A stretch of 59,534 nt of DNA, from positions 1 through 59,534 of the forward strand of contig KL370804.1 in NCBI GenBank assembly GCA_000701625.1, in the 5' to 3' direction. The notes beneath the pieces were generated by a model. That model worked only from the letters and a program-made list of their open reading frames with translations, was not told where the DNA came from and did no database searches. The position numbers and the translations under genes are program-made. This DNA comes from Lachnospiraceae bacterium MC2017 (GTDB lineage: Bacteria; Bacillota; Clostridia; Lachnospirales; Lachnospiraceae). This document shows positions 34,103 through 42,749 of the stretch, in pieces. Position 1 is the stretch's first letter; every line of letters begins with the position of its first letter.

Positions 34103-34513
34103 GTGAGACATGTTTTGCTGGTAAGTCATGGTGAGTTTGCACCGGGACTTCATAAGGCACTTGAGATGCTTGCCGGCGAAAGAGAAGATCTGATGTCCGT
34201 AAGCCTTAAAAACGGAATGGGACAGGATGAATTTGCAGATGAGGTAAGGAATCTTCTGAAAGCAGTAAAGGCAGATGACGAACTTATTGTATTCGCAGAT
34301 ATCATCGGTGGTTCTCCGCTTACAACGACAGCAGATGTTGCTTCGGAACTGGGAATTTTAGGAAACACAAGGATGATCGGTGGAATGAATCTGCCGCTGG
34401 TACTCACAACGCTCGTTGAAGATGAGGGCGTAAATGATGAAATAATCGAGAATGCCAGAGAGCAGATCAAAGAGTTTCGCATCGAAGCATCGGTTGATGA
34501 CGACGAGATTTAA
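34103..34513 (+). CDS. PTS mannose-family EIIA component
   Basis: Cytoplasmic phosphocarrier that takes phosphate from HPr and passes it to EIIB. The 136-residue protein has HVLLVSHGEFAPGLHKALEM with the phosphorylatable His (VSHGEF), ELIVFADIIGGSPLTT and GMNLPLVL, all diagnostic of EIIA-Man. GTG 34103 is chosen because AAGGAG lies 7 bases upstream; an in-frame TTG at 34085 lacks such a site. First gene of the EIIA-B-C-D operon. Confidence 0.92.
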   Translation: MRHVLLVSHGEFAPGLHKALEMLAGEREDLMSVSLKNGMGQDEFADEVRNLLKAVKADDELIVFADIIGGSPLTTTADVASELGILGNTRMIGGMNLPLVLTTLVEDEGVNDEIIENAREQIKEFRIEASVDDDEI

Positions 34514-34573
34514 GGAATATACGGTGTAACTGTTTGAGCAGGCATTACGTAAAGCAATTTTTGGAGGTATGAA

Positions 34574-35071
34574 ATGTCAATATCATTTGTAAGAGTAGAC
34601 GACCGTATGATTCATGGTCAGACCGTAACCCGCTGGTCACTGGAGTATCCTTGTGACGGACTTATCGCAGTAAATGATGCTGCAGCAAATAACACAGTAT
34701 TAAAGGCTGCATACAAGGGCGCCAGCGACAAGAAGACTTTCGTATGGACAATGGAGCATTTCAAAGAGAAGTGCCAGAAGGTAATTGAGTCTGATACAAG
34801 GTATTTCCTTATCACCAAGAATCCGGTGGATATGGCAAAGATCCTTGTAGATCAGGGCTTTAAGCCGTCTGATGTAAAGACTGTTATCATTGGTCCCTGC
34901 AACGATCGTCCGGGTGCAACAAAGCTCGGAAATAACCAGTCTATCACTCAGGAAGAGGCTGAGGCACTGGAGAAGATCATGCAGGCAGGCTATGAAGTAG
35001 AGTTTGCACTGGTTAAGGAAGAAGCGATCGGAAACTGGAAGAAGTTCCGTGGACAGTTTGGATTTAACTAA
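34574..35071 (+). CDS. PTS mannose/fructose/sorbose EIIB component
   Basis: A 165-residue cytoplasmic EIIB of the Man family. The opening ISFVRVDDRMIHGQTVTRW contains the phosphorylated His (His14) and the DDRxIHGQ signature. KTVIIGPCNDRPGATKLGNN and QEEAEALEKIMQAGYEVEFA follow. TTTGGAGG precedes the ATG. Substrate within the family (mannose, fructose, sorbose, GlcNAc and others) is unknown. Confidence 0.95.
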   Translation: MSISFVRVDDRMIHGQTVTRWSLEYPCDGLIAVNDAAANNTVLKAAYKGASDKKTFVWTMEHFKEKCQKVIESDTRYFLITKNPVDMAKILVDQGFKPSDVKTVIIGPCNDRPGATKLGNNQSITQEEAEALEKIMQAGYEVEFALVKEEAIGNWKKFRGQFGFN

Positions 35072-35102
35072 GTTGAGATTAAACTAAACAGGAGAGAAAA
35101 AA

Positions 35103-35963
35103 ATGACTATTAGTTGGTTACAGGCAATTATCCTTGGTCTTTTTGCCTGCCTGTCCAGTATGCCTGGACTCGGAGGCACATCATTTGGTAACTACACACT
35201 TGGTAGACCGCTTATCGGTGGTCTGATCTGCGGTATCGTACTTGGAGATATACCTACAGGTATCATGGTAGGTACAGCGATGCAGATCGTTTATATCGCA
35301 CTTGTAACACCGGGTGGAACAGTTTCTGCCGACGTTCGTGCAGTATCTTACATCGGTATCCCGCTTGCAATGCTCGCTCTTAAGAGCTACGGTCTTGAGG
35401 CTGGTTCTGCAGATGGTATCGCACTTGCAACATCTTTCGGTACAATGGTTGGTACTGTCGGAACAGTTCTTTTCTACGGTACAGCTACAATGAACCTTGT
35501 ATGGCAGCATCTTGGATGGAAGTTTGTTGATAACAGAGAGTACGACAAGCTTTATCTCGTAGACATGGTTTTCCCTTGGGTTTCTCATCTTGTATTCTCC
35601 ATGCTTCCCACAGTTATAATGTGTAAGCTCGGAGCACCTGTTGTAGAAGCTATCAAGAATTACCTCCCGATGGATGGTATCCCGATGAAGACTCTCTTCA
35701 CAGTAGGAGCACTCCTTCCCTGTGTCGGAATTGCGATCCTCTTAAAGCAGATCGTAAGAAGCGTACTCGACTTCGTTCCGTATCTTATGGGCTTCACTCT
35801 TGCAGCATCACTTGGACTTAACCTGGTTGCTTCAACTGTAGTAGCAGCAATGTTCGCTATAGTGATCTTCCAGCTCAAGATGCTGAGACTTCAGCAGGCA
35901 AAAGTAGCTTCGGCAGGACCGGCAGCGGTCAGCGCAGATGATGACGACGAGGAGGATATCTGA
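35103..35963 (+). CDS. PTS mannose/fructose/sorbose EIIC component
   Basis: A 286-residue integral membrane sugar channel of the Man family: SWLQAIILGLFACLSSMPGL, RPLIGGLICGIVLGDIPTGI, AMQIVYIALVTPGGTVSADV and several further helices, with an acidic cytoplasmic tail (DDDDEEDI). Together with EIID it transports and phosphorylates the sugar. GGAGAG precedes the ATG. The EIID start follows two bases after the stop, so translation is coupled. Confidence 0.95.
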   Translation: MTISWLQAIILGLFACLSSMPGLGGTSFGNYTLGRPLIGGLICGIVLGDIPTGIMVGTAMQIVYIALVTPGGTVSADVRAVSYIGIPLAMLALKSYGLEAGSADGIALATSFGTMVGTVGTVLFYGTATMNLVWQHLGWKFVDNREYDKLYLVDMVFPWVSHLVFSMLPTVIMCKLGAPVVEAIKNYLPMDGIPMKTLFTVGALLPCVGIAILLKQIVRSVLDFVPYLMGFTLAASLGLNLVASTVVAAMFAIVIFQLKMLRLQQAKVASAGPAAVSADDDDEEDI

Positions 35964-35965
35964 CA

Positions 35966-36808
35966 ATGGCACAGGAAAAAAAGATTTCAAAGCAGGCATT
36001 AAGTAAATCCTTCCATAACTGGTTCTATGGAAATCTGACCTGTTTCTCACAGGAGCACATGCAGACATTCGGTTATCTCTGCTCCATGCTCCCTATCACA
36101 AAGGAACTTTACAAAGATGATCCGGACAAGATGGCAGAGGCTATGGATACTTACCGTGCATTCTTCAACACAGAGCCTCAGCTCGGTGCAGTCATCGTCG
36201 GTGTAACAGCCGGTCTTGAGGAAGCTCGTGCAAACGGACAGGAAGACGTAGATGCAGAGACTATCAACGGTCTTCGTGCAGGTCTTATGGGACCTATCGC
36301 CGGAATCGGTGATTCCCTCGTAGTAGGTACTGTTATCCCGATCCTTCTCGGTATCGCACTTGGTATGTCAACAGGCGGAAGCCCGCTTGGAGCTATCTTC
36401 TACATCATCGCATGGAACCTCTTCGCATACTTCGGAATGAAGTTCCTTTACTTCAAGGGCTACGAGATGGGAACTAAGGCAGTTGAAATCCTTGTAGGTG
36501 AAGTTGGTGATGCTATCCGTACATCAGTTACGACCCTTGGCGGTATAGTCATAGGTGCGGTAACGGCTTCCTGGGTAAGCGTAAAGACAAGCTTCCAGCT
36601 CCTTAACAGTGCAGGCGAGCCGTACATGGTTCTTCAGGAGAAACTTGATTCCGTATTCCCGGGACTTCTGACAGTTATTTTTGTAATCTTCTGCTGGTAT
36701 ATGATGGCAAAGAAGAAGGTTACACCGATCAAGGTAATGCTTCTTCTGGTAGTTATCGCATTTGTAGGTGTACTTATCGGATTCTTCAATCCGGGTCTGT
36801 CCTACTAA
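35966..36808 (+). CDS. PTS mannose-family EIID component
   Basis: A 280-residue membrane protein. FHNWFYGNLTCFSQEHMQTF, NTEPQLGAVIVGVTAGLEEA and LRAGLMGPIAGIGDSLVVGT are diagnostic of EIID-Man. The C-terminus has two helices. It forms the membrane complex with EIIC. GAGGA in the end of EIIC serves as ribosome-binding site. Confidence 0.95.
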   Translation: MAQEKKISKQALSKSFHNWFYGNLTCFSQEHMQTFGYLCSMLPITKELYKDDPDKMAEAMDTYRAFFNTEPQLGAVIVGVTAGLEEARANGQEDVDAETINGLRAGLMGPIAGIGDSLVVGTVIPILLGIALGMSTGGSPLGAIFYIIAWNLFAYFGMKFLYFKGYEMGTKAVEILVGEVGDAIRTSVTTLGGIVIGAVTASWVSVKTSFQLLNSAGEPYMVLQEKLDSVFPGLLTVIFVIFCWYMMAKKKVTPIKVMLLLVVIAFVGVLIGFFNPGLSY

Positions 36809-36811
36809 AAA

Positions 36812-37096
36812 ATGGAAATGACAAAAAGATCAGTATTGCTCGATGAAGCAACAAAACAAATGAAAGCGCTGAAAACAATAGGTCACTGGCGTAGTATCGC
36901 AGTGATGATATCAACGATCAGCATTGCACTCACCTATACAGGATTTGCCTCCCGTCCGGTGAATATGATCGCCGCAGTGGCCGGCATCATGCTTCTGATC
37001 ATTTCAGCTCTTTCAGCTATGGTAATGACCATCGGTATCCGCTCCGGCCGCATGAATGTTGAAAAGATTCTGGCCGCCGCGGAGGTTCAAAAATAA
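36812..37096 (+). CDS. small two-helix membrane protein of the PTS operon
   Basis: A 94-residue protein with two hydrophobic segments (IAVMISTISIALTYTGF; MIAAVAGIMLLIISALSAMV) and charged ends. It starts 3 bases after EIID without its own ribosome-binding site, so it is translated by coupling; M3 (36818) is an alternative start. No family recognised. Its tight linkage suggests an accessory of the EIIC/EIID complex, such as a regulator or stabiliser. Confidence 0.75.
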   Translation: MEMTKRSVLLDEATKQMKALKTIGHWRSIAVMISTISIALTYTGFASRPVNMIAAVAGIMLLIISALSAMVMTIGIRSGRMNVEKILAAAEVQK

Positions 37097-37116
37097 TCAG
37101 ATAAATACCTCTTTCA

Positions 37117-37152
37117 AGAGAGTCATCACAGTTCGCTGTGGTGGCTCTTTTT
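37117..37152 (+). terminator. terminator of the PTS operon
   Basis: AGAGTCATCACAG pairs with CTGTGGTGGCTCT, followed by TTTTT; a second T-run follows at about 37158. Confidence 0.85.
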
Positions 37153-37172
37153 ACGATTTTTTTTTGTGATAA

Positions 37173-37332
37173 GTGACGGACGAGCGCAGGAGCAGTATCA
37201 TACACGCAAACACATCGCCTCGTTGTCAGCGCTCCGCCGCCTATCTTCAGGTGCTTCGGCAACTCGGGTATTTTGCTCCATGCGCTTCGCGCGGAGCACA
37301 AAATACCCTCCGTCCTGATGGACATTGCGTGA
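37173..37332 (+). mobile_element. MITE-like element, copy A (internally deleted)
   Basis: Copy A runs from GTGACGGACGAG...CAGTATCATAC to CGTCCTGATGGACATT. It matches the reverse complement of 41222-41461 at both ends and over about 135 bases internally (GTTGTCAGCGCTCCGCCGCC, GGCAACTCGGGTATTTTGC), but lacks about 75 bases. A strong internal hairpin (GGTATTTTGCTCC/GGAGCACAAAATACC) is present. No transposase is encoded. Confidence 0.65.
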
Positions 37333-37455
37333 CGAGAAAAAAGAGCCTGCTGGGATTGCAGCAGACCCTTAGGAATAACCTGATCTGAGAAAATTACGGT
37401 CACTGTAAAGCGTTGCCGAACGAGTCTTTGAAACTTCCGGTAGCGATTCTTATGA

Positions 37456-37695
37456 TGTCAAAACATTACTTTTAACGTTAATGCAAAATTTGATCAGGAT
37501 TATCAAAATGGATTAGTTTCGGATAAATATGTTGAAGGAGTATGGAGCGATACCGGTTTGGCAGAGATTTCTCTGGCTCCAAAGGAGAAAATTTCATATA
37601 AAAAGATTGTTTTTTCATCAAAAAATGCGGGCTGTGATACCAAAATGGATAGAAATCTTCCGAAGATAGAATTTGAGACAATAAAATGTATATAA
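37456..37695 (+). pseudogene. C-terminal remnant of an unknown protein
   Basis: A start-less frame of 79 codons (NITFNVNAKFDQDYQNGL ... LPKIEFETIKCI) ends at TAA 37693. Another frame just upstream (ETSGSDSYDVKT, about 37432-37467) reads into it, suggesting a frameshift. The 5' part of the gene is absent and MITE-like copy A lies there instead. No family recognised. Confidence 0.45.
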
Positions 37696-37711
37696 AGGTG
37701 TTATGTATAAT

Positions 37712-37755
37712 AAAAGCGACGATGAACCAAGAAAACCAGGTATCATCGCCGCTTT
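37712..37755 (-). terminator. terminator of gldA
   Basis: On the minus strand AAAGCGGCGATG pairs with CATCGTCGCTTT, followed by a TTATTAT tract. Confidence 0.75.
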
Positions 37756-37763
37756 AATAGTAT

Positions 37764-38861
37764 TTATTCCGCAAGTGCTTCGCGGCCGTAGGCATCTGCA
37801 GCGATCATTGCGTTATAAACGCTCTCTGCGGTAACCTCGAAAGGCATGTTGTGGAGAGTATCATTATCTGCGCAGGCAGCTTCTGCAACAGGCATCAGAT
37901 GCGCTCGGCTTATATCTGTGATGCCGAGCTCTGCGAATGTTACCGGAAGTCCTACGCTTGTCATCCAGGCGAGAATATCAGCAAGTTCTTCCTCAGGAAT
38001 ATTCTCGAGAACAAGCTGTGTCAGAGCACCAAAGTTTACCTTTTCTCCATGCTGCATGTGATGGCACTCCGGCAGAACAGTGAGACCATTGTGAATCGCA
38101 TGAGCTCCTGCGAGACCTCCGGATTCAAAGCCGATGCCGGACAGAAGAGTATTTGCCTCAATTATCTTTTCGACAGCTTTTGTGCAGGCACCTGCTTCCA
38201 GAGCAGCCTTAGCCTTATATCCCTCGGTGATCAGTGTATCATAGCAAAGTCTGGCAATCCCAAGCGCAGCGACACCAACCTGTCCACCGGCACAGGTTGT
38301 AGCACCTGATGCAGCGCAGGCACGTGCCTCAAAGTATGTAGCCATTGCATCACCCATTCCTGACACTGTGAGACGTACAGGACTCTTTGCAATGATATCG
38401 GTATCCATCATAACGAGATTTGGATTTGCAGGAAGGAAAAGATACTCTTCAAAAACTCCCTCATCAGAATAGATTACAGAAAGTGCTGAGCACGGAGCAT
38501 CTGTAGATGCGATGGTAGGACATATTATTACGGGAGTGCCGCAGTAGTATGCAACAGCTTTTGCTGTATCAAAAATTTTACCGCCGCCTACGCCGATCAC
38601 TACATCACACGACTTTTCTTTAACAATATCATTCAGGCGATTTATCTCATTCTTAGAACATTCGCCGTGAAACTCTTCAAAGATCACTTCAGCAGACGAA
38701 GCAGCGAAACTATTCTCAATCTGCTTACCCTGTCTCTTTATACCACCCGCGGAGATCAGGCAAAGTGCTTTTTTACCGTATTTCTCAGTATAACCCCCAA
38801 TTTTATCCATTTCTCCTGCACCCTGCACATAGCGGGATGGGGAGATAAAAATATTAGCCAT
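37764..38861 (-). CDS. gldA: glycerol dehydrogenase (NAD+, Zn-dependent)
   Basis: Oxidises glycerol to dihydroxyacetone, or works in reverse, in the cytoplasm. The 365-residue length is typical. Visible are the NAD site VVIGVGGGKIFDTAKAVAYY, PTIASTDAPCSALSVIY, a metal-binding Asp in GMGDAMATYFEAR, and metal-binding His residues in AGAHAIHNGL and HHMQHGEKV. AGGAGGGT precedes the minus-strand ATG. It is a single gene with its own terminator, placed between the two inverted MITE-like copies. No dihydroxyacetone kinase is nearby. Confidence 0.95.
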   Translation of the reverse strand: MANIFISPSRYVQGAGEMDKIGGYTEKYGKKALCLISAGGIKRQGKQIENSFAASSAEVIFEEFHGECSKNEINRLNDIVKEKSCDVVIGVGGGKIFDTAKAVAYYCGTPVIICPTIASTDAPCSALSVIYSDEGVFEEYLFLPANPNLVMMDTDIIAKSPVRLTVSGMGDAMATYFEARACAASGATTCAGGQVGVAALGIARLCYDTLITEGYKAKAALEAGACTKAVEKIIEANTLLSGIGFESGGLAGAHAIHNGLTVLPECHHMQHGEKVNFGALTQLVLENIPEEELADILAWMTSVGLPVTFAELGITDISRAHLMPVAEAACADNDTLHNMPFEVTAESVYNAMIAADAYGREALAE

Positions 38862-39076
38862 TTGTACCCTCCTTCAGACTCTAATGTGTATGACAATATG
38901 ATATTAAAATCGTTAATATTTTGTCAATTATCGAATGTATCTAAATCTGTACATGTGTTTTTGGATAAATTTTTAAGAGATTAGAGAAGATTCTTTTATT
39001 TATACGGATATATGATTTTAATTTCAAATTAAGAGTTGTAAAATACTGTAAATAAATTAAAAAGGAGAGGGTATTT

Positions 39077-41089
39077 ATGAAAATTAAAATGTTTCTTTTG
39101 ATGCTGGCAGCGACCGTTTCAATCGGATTTTGCCAGAATGTTTCTGCTTCTGAATTGAGTAACTATGAAGTCATTTCAGACAGTAATGATAGATATCATT
39201 ACTCTGCGGATGAAGGCGACATAGCCTCTTTAGAGGAGCCAGATACAGATTCCAACCTTCCGAAGCTCACAAGTCCTGTTAATCTTCAGTGGCATAAATC
39301 TTTAAATGACTGCACAATCAACGGAGTTTCTTATTTTGAAATTCCAAAGGATGGGATTTATCAGGGGAATTTTATTATAAGCATTTATAGGGATGGAGAA
39401 TCTGAACCGGTTACGGTTAATTATTGGAGTGATGATGGAATAAATCTTGAAGACGGTGGAAAATTTATTTCGATCGACCCTTTTATAAGGCATTTAGAAA
39501 AATTTGAAAGTGGTGACTATTATTTTACTATAGAACTAACAGGGGATGGGATAAACTATTCTAACAGTGACATAGTAAAATCGGATCTGTTTACATACGT
39601 GAAGGCAGATAAAGTACTTCCTGCTCCTATAAATCTCAGATGGGACTATCCGTATATTCACGCAAATTATGCCAGTGGTTTATATGGAACATACTGTCTT
39701 GAGTATTATTATTCGGATGTCGAGACAGATGACATGAGTAAGTGTACAAGTATAGGGGGATCATGGTGTACAACTGCTACTTCGAGTGAAAGTGATGGAA
39801 GTGTGGAAATTTCCGGCTCGGATCTTAATAGCAACTACGGATATAAGTGGCTTCAGCAGCACGGTGATGGATATTACTACTTCAGAGTTAAAAATCTGTC
39901 ATTTAATATTCTTGAATACCAGAACAGTGAATGGTCTGAATTAAGTCCTGCGTTCAGACTGACAGATTTAGTTGAACGTACAGATGAAAAAATTGACGAA
40001 ATAACATCTAATGATAGAAATGAAGTAAGGGCGGCACTTGAAGCTATAGGAACTAATAATCTTTGGACTTCTATGGCTGCGGATACAAACGGAGATGGAA
40101 CCGTAAAGAAGATAGAAGCGCTTGAGGAAAAATTCGGAGGAAAAGCAGAAGTAAATGTAGATTCTGCGGTTGCTGCTAATTTTGACAAGAGTGGTATTTC
40201 TATAATAGGTGCAAACCTTAATGGTGATGGCGGAGCAAGTCTTACAATAGGTGCTCCCAATGACAATAATCATGAGATTCCGCCTCAGTATAAAAATTCA
40301 CTTACTTTCTCAATGAATCTTACCGGTGTTGACGATTCATCAGACCTTAAAGTTCCGGTACAGGTAATTCTTCCGGTTCCGAGCAACATGAATAAAGATT
40401 TCCTGAAGATACTTCATTATCTGCATACAGGTGGAACAGAAGAAATAAGCCCGTATATATTCGAAAAAGACGGAGTAGAATATGCAAAATTTGTTTTAAC
40501 CAGTTTCAGTGACTTTGCCTTTGTTGAGCGAGATGAAAACAATAACGAAGACAATGGTGGAGACAACAACGGAGACAATGGCGGAAACAAGGATAACGGA
40601 AACAGCACCAGTTCAAATACAATAAATAATGATCCGAAGGAATTTTCATTTGATGAAAAAGGAAGTTTTAAGATCGGATATTGTCACAAAATTGCTTTTT
40701 ATGGAAAGAGCAAGCTTACAGAAAAATCCTTTGGTGAAATGAAGGTTTCTTATAACGGAATCGAATATACCGTTTCTAAGGTAAAGGTTAATAAAAAGAA
40801 TAAGAAAATTCAGATAAAGGAGCTTTCAGGTGCCGACAAGAGCATTTCAAAGGAAATAATGAAGGCAACTAAAGGAAATGATGGATTAAGCTTCGTGGTT
40901 GATCCATATAATGTTACAGAAACAGATACTGTAACCGTTAAAAAGAAGGGCAATGGAACAGTAAAATCCGTTAAGGTTAAGATTAACGGAAAAGACTATA
41001 AAGCCAAAAAAGACGAATGGGAATATGACAGTGCTTCAAAAATAATAAAGTTCAAGGGAAGCAACCTGTCAGGAACACATTCAGCCTAA
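39077..41089 (+). CDS. large secreted multidomain protein of unknown function
   Basis: A 670-residue protein with a signal peptide (MKIKMFLLMLAATVSIGF, cleavage near VSAS). It has two fibronectin-like beta regions (KLTSPVNLQWHKSLNDCTI; LPAPINLRWDYPYIHANYAS), a segment with a calcium-loop motif (AADTNGDGTVKKIEAL, about 333-348), a beta domain ending FSDFAFVERD, an Asn/Asp/Gly-rich linker (about 485-515) and a C-terminal X2-like beta domain (GSFKIGYCHKIAFYGKSK). No anchor is visible. The in-frame codons after the stop (TKIAVKTK) look like a continuation of the last strand, so the C-terminus may be slightly truncated. GGAGAGGG precedes the ATG. Confidence 0.75.
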   Translation: MKIKMFLLMLAATVSIGFCQNVSASELSNYEVISDSNDRYHYSADEGDIASLEEPDTDSNLPKLTSPVNLQWHKSLNDCTINGVSYFEIPKDGIYQGNFIISIYRDGESEPVTVNYWSDDGINLEDGGKFISIDPFIRHLEKFESGDYYFTIELTGDGINYSNSDIVKSDLFTYVKADKVLPAPINLRWDYPYIHANYASGLYGTYCLEYYYSDVETDDMSKCTSIGGSWCTTATSSESDGSVEISGSDLNSNYGYKWLQQHGDGYYYFRVKNLSFNILEYQNSEWSELSPAFRLTDLVERTDEKIDEITSNDRNEVRAALEAIGTNNLWTSMAADTNGDGTVKKIEALEEKFGGKAEVNVDSAVAANFDKSGISIIGANLNGDGGASLTIGAPNDNNHEIPPQYKNSLTFSMNLTGVDDSSDLKVPVQVILPVPSNMNKDFLKILHYLHTGGTEEISPYIFEKDGVEYAKFVLTSFSDFAFVERDENNNEDNGGDNNGDNGGNKDNGNSTSSNTINNDPKEFSFDEKGSFKIGYCHKIAFYGKSKLTEKSFGEMKVSYNGIEYTVSKVKVNKKNKKIQIKELSGADKSISKEIMKATKGNDGLSFVVDPYNVTETDTVTVKKKGNGTVKSVKVKINGKDYKAKKDEWEYDSASKIIKFKGSNLSGTHSA

Positions 41090-41131
41090 ACTAAAATTGC
41101 CGTAAAAACTAAAACGATTTCATTCATCAGA

Positions 41132-41190
41132 TGCCATTCTGAGCGCAGCGAAGAATCTTCTATAGAGCCTTCACTTCGTTCAGGATGGCA
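41132..41190. repeat. imperfect palindromic repeat (CATTCTGAGCG type)
   Basis: TGCCATTCTGAGCG and CGTTCAGGATGGCA form the outer arms, with GCGAAGAATC inside. Sequences of this type occur in many bacterial genomes and give spurious HSERSEES peptides when translated. It lies between the secreted protein and the MITE-like copy B. Confidence 0.6.
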
Positions 41191-41221
41191 AATTTGTTAT
41201 CTTGTTTGGAAAATAAAATTG

Positions 41222-41461
41222 CGATGTCCAACAGGACGAGCACAGGGCAGTATCATACTAAGCGAACGATTCGAGCCGAGGCCGGAAGCGCGAGCATTGC
41301 TCAGGTGCGAGAGGCACTGTTTGAGGGTATTTTGTGCTCCGCGCTAAACGCATGGGAGCAAAATACCCGAGTTGCCGAAGTACCTGAAGATAGGCGGCGG
41401 AGCGCTGACAACGAGGCGACGTGTTCGCGTGTATGATACTGTCCCTGTGATCGTCCGTCAC
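41222..41461 (-). mobile_element. MITE-like element, copy B (full length, about 240 bp)
   Basis: The ends are terminal inverted repeats: GGACGAGCACAGGGCAGTAT (41234 on) against the complement of the right end, ATACTGTCCCTGTGATCGTC. The match is about 24 of 26. It is inverted relative to copy A at 37173, which shares both ends. It contains a GGGTATTTTGTGCTCC/GGAGCAAAATACCC hairpin. No transposase is encoded, so it would need one in trans. Confidence 0.65.
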
Positions 41462-41596
41462 ATTTCATTGAAAAAAGTAATGGATAAGTACCTAAAATGT
41501 TCGATATAAAAATGGAGGACTCGGTAAAATAGAAACTAACAAAAAAGACACAGGATCAATTTAATTTCAAGGGAGAAAATCCATCAGGAGAATACA

Positions 41597-42160
41597 ATGG
41601 ACACAACAATTTATGCACCAAAAAATGAGAAAGACCAAATAAAATTTCGGCGCTGTTGCGATACATTAGCAATAAGCGGCGGAATGGTCATCGCGCTATC
41701 CGTATGGGATATCATCAAGCTCATTATAGGATTGTTCCTTGGCGAAGAAGCAACTATCCAGAAGGTCAGAACAGCTGTCACTGAAGCAAGCAATGAAGTC
41801 ATAGGCACCGGCTATGAGAAAATGATAGGTGTAGTCATATGGATAATGTTTTGGCTGGTGATCCTGGCAGTCTCTGCGGTAATACTTATATATCACCTGT
41901 ATATCGGATTAAACGCCATGAAAGAAGGGCATAGGACGGAAACGAAAAGAAAACGGCTCTATCTCGTGCTGTCCTTTATAAGTGCAGTATTAAATGGATG
42001 TTTGATAATTTTGGGCATATTCGGATTCTTCAGTACAAAGAGTGCAAACGGAAGTATCGGACTGGCGGCTGCTCTGATCGAGTTAACGACATTCTTAAAC
42101 TATGTATTTATCTTGTACACGGCATTAACTATCAGAAAGCTGGAAAGTAAATATTTATAA
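41597..42160 (+). CDS. four-helix membrane protein, unknown
   Basis: A 187-residue protein with four predicted membrane helices (ISGGMVIALSVWDIIKLIIG; IGVVIWIMFWLVILAVSAVI; LYLVLSFISAVLNGCLIILG; AAALIELTTFLNYVFILYTA) and a basic KRKR loop. AGGAG lies 7 bases before the ATG. It begins a plus-strand cluster with a DUF308/HdeD-like protein and a DUF6765 protein. Function unknown. Confidence 0.72.
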   Translation: MDTTIYAPKNEKDQIKFRRCCDTLAISGGMVIALSVWDIIKLIIGLFLGEEATIQKVRTAVTEASNEVIGTGYEKMIGVVIWIMFWLVILAVSAVILIYHLYIGLNAMKEGHRTETKRKRLYLVLSFISAVLNGCLIILGIFGFFSTKSANGSIGLAAALIELTTFLNYVFILYTALTIRKLESKYL

Positions 42161-42210
42161 ACCAAAAGGTTATGAACAGTTAGGCTTGAGAAGGCAGAAA
42201 GGATATAAGG

Positions 42211-42741
42211 ATGACGATTTGGCAGAGACTTAGAAAAATACTCTGGGGAATGTTAATGATCCTGATAGGGTTGGCTTTGATACTCTTTGGAGAAGAAGCT
42301 TATATGGTTATCATAGGTATCTTTTCACTCACGTTGGAGATCATGGGACTTCGTATGCTGTGGTTTTATTTCAGGATGGCGCGTCACATGGTCGGCGGAC
42401 GAAACATCCTGTTCCGGGGAATATTGTTCTTTGACTTTGGGGTGTTTACGGGATCGCTTGCATGGGTTCCGCGTATGTATGTATTGATGTATCTTGCTGG
42501 CACATTGATCTTCTCAGGAGTCGTGGATCTATTAAATGCCAGGCAGGCAAGAGCGATAGAAAGCTCCTGGAAGTTAAAAACATTTCAGGGCGGTTGTAAA
42601 GAAGTGATAGCGGCAGGTTGTTTAATCTTCATGCGGAGCGGTGCAAGAGTAGTTTATATTTATGCAATCGGATTTATTTTTTCAGCAATCATGAATATCA
42701 TAAATTCATTCCGCCGCACTCAGGTGATCACTATAGATTAG
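42211..42741 (+). CDS. HdeD/DUF308-like membrane protein
   Basis: A 176-residue protein with about five to six membrane helices. The short repeated GMLMILIGLALILFG and SLTLEIMGLRMLWFYF segments resemble the DUF308/HdeD family. GAAAGGA precedes the ATG. Only eight bases separate its stop from the start of the DUF6765 gene, so they are cotranscribed. The family assignment is by appearance only. Confidence 0.68.
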   Translation: MTIWQRLRKILWGMLMILIGLALILFGEEAYMVIIGIFSLTLEIMGLRMLWFYFRMARHMVGGRNILFRGILFFDFGVFTGSLAWVPRMYVLMYLAGTLIFSGVVDLLNARQARAIESSWKLKTFQGGCKEVIAAGCLIFMRSGARVVYIYAIGFIFSAIMNIINSFRRTQVITID

Positions 42742-42749
42742 GGGGAAAA

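Noticed and set aside
37173-37388. 71-codon ORF within MITE-like copy A, and the 83- and 67-codon ORFs over copy B
   Set aside because: They follow the repeat in different frames and strands, have unrelated basic low-complexity translations and no ribosome-binding sites.
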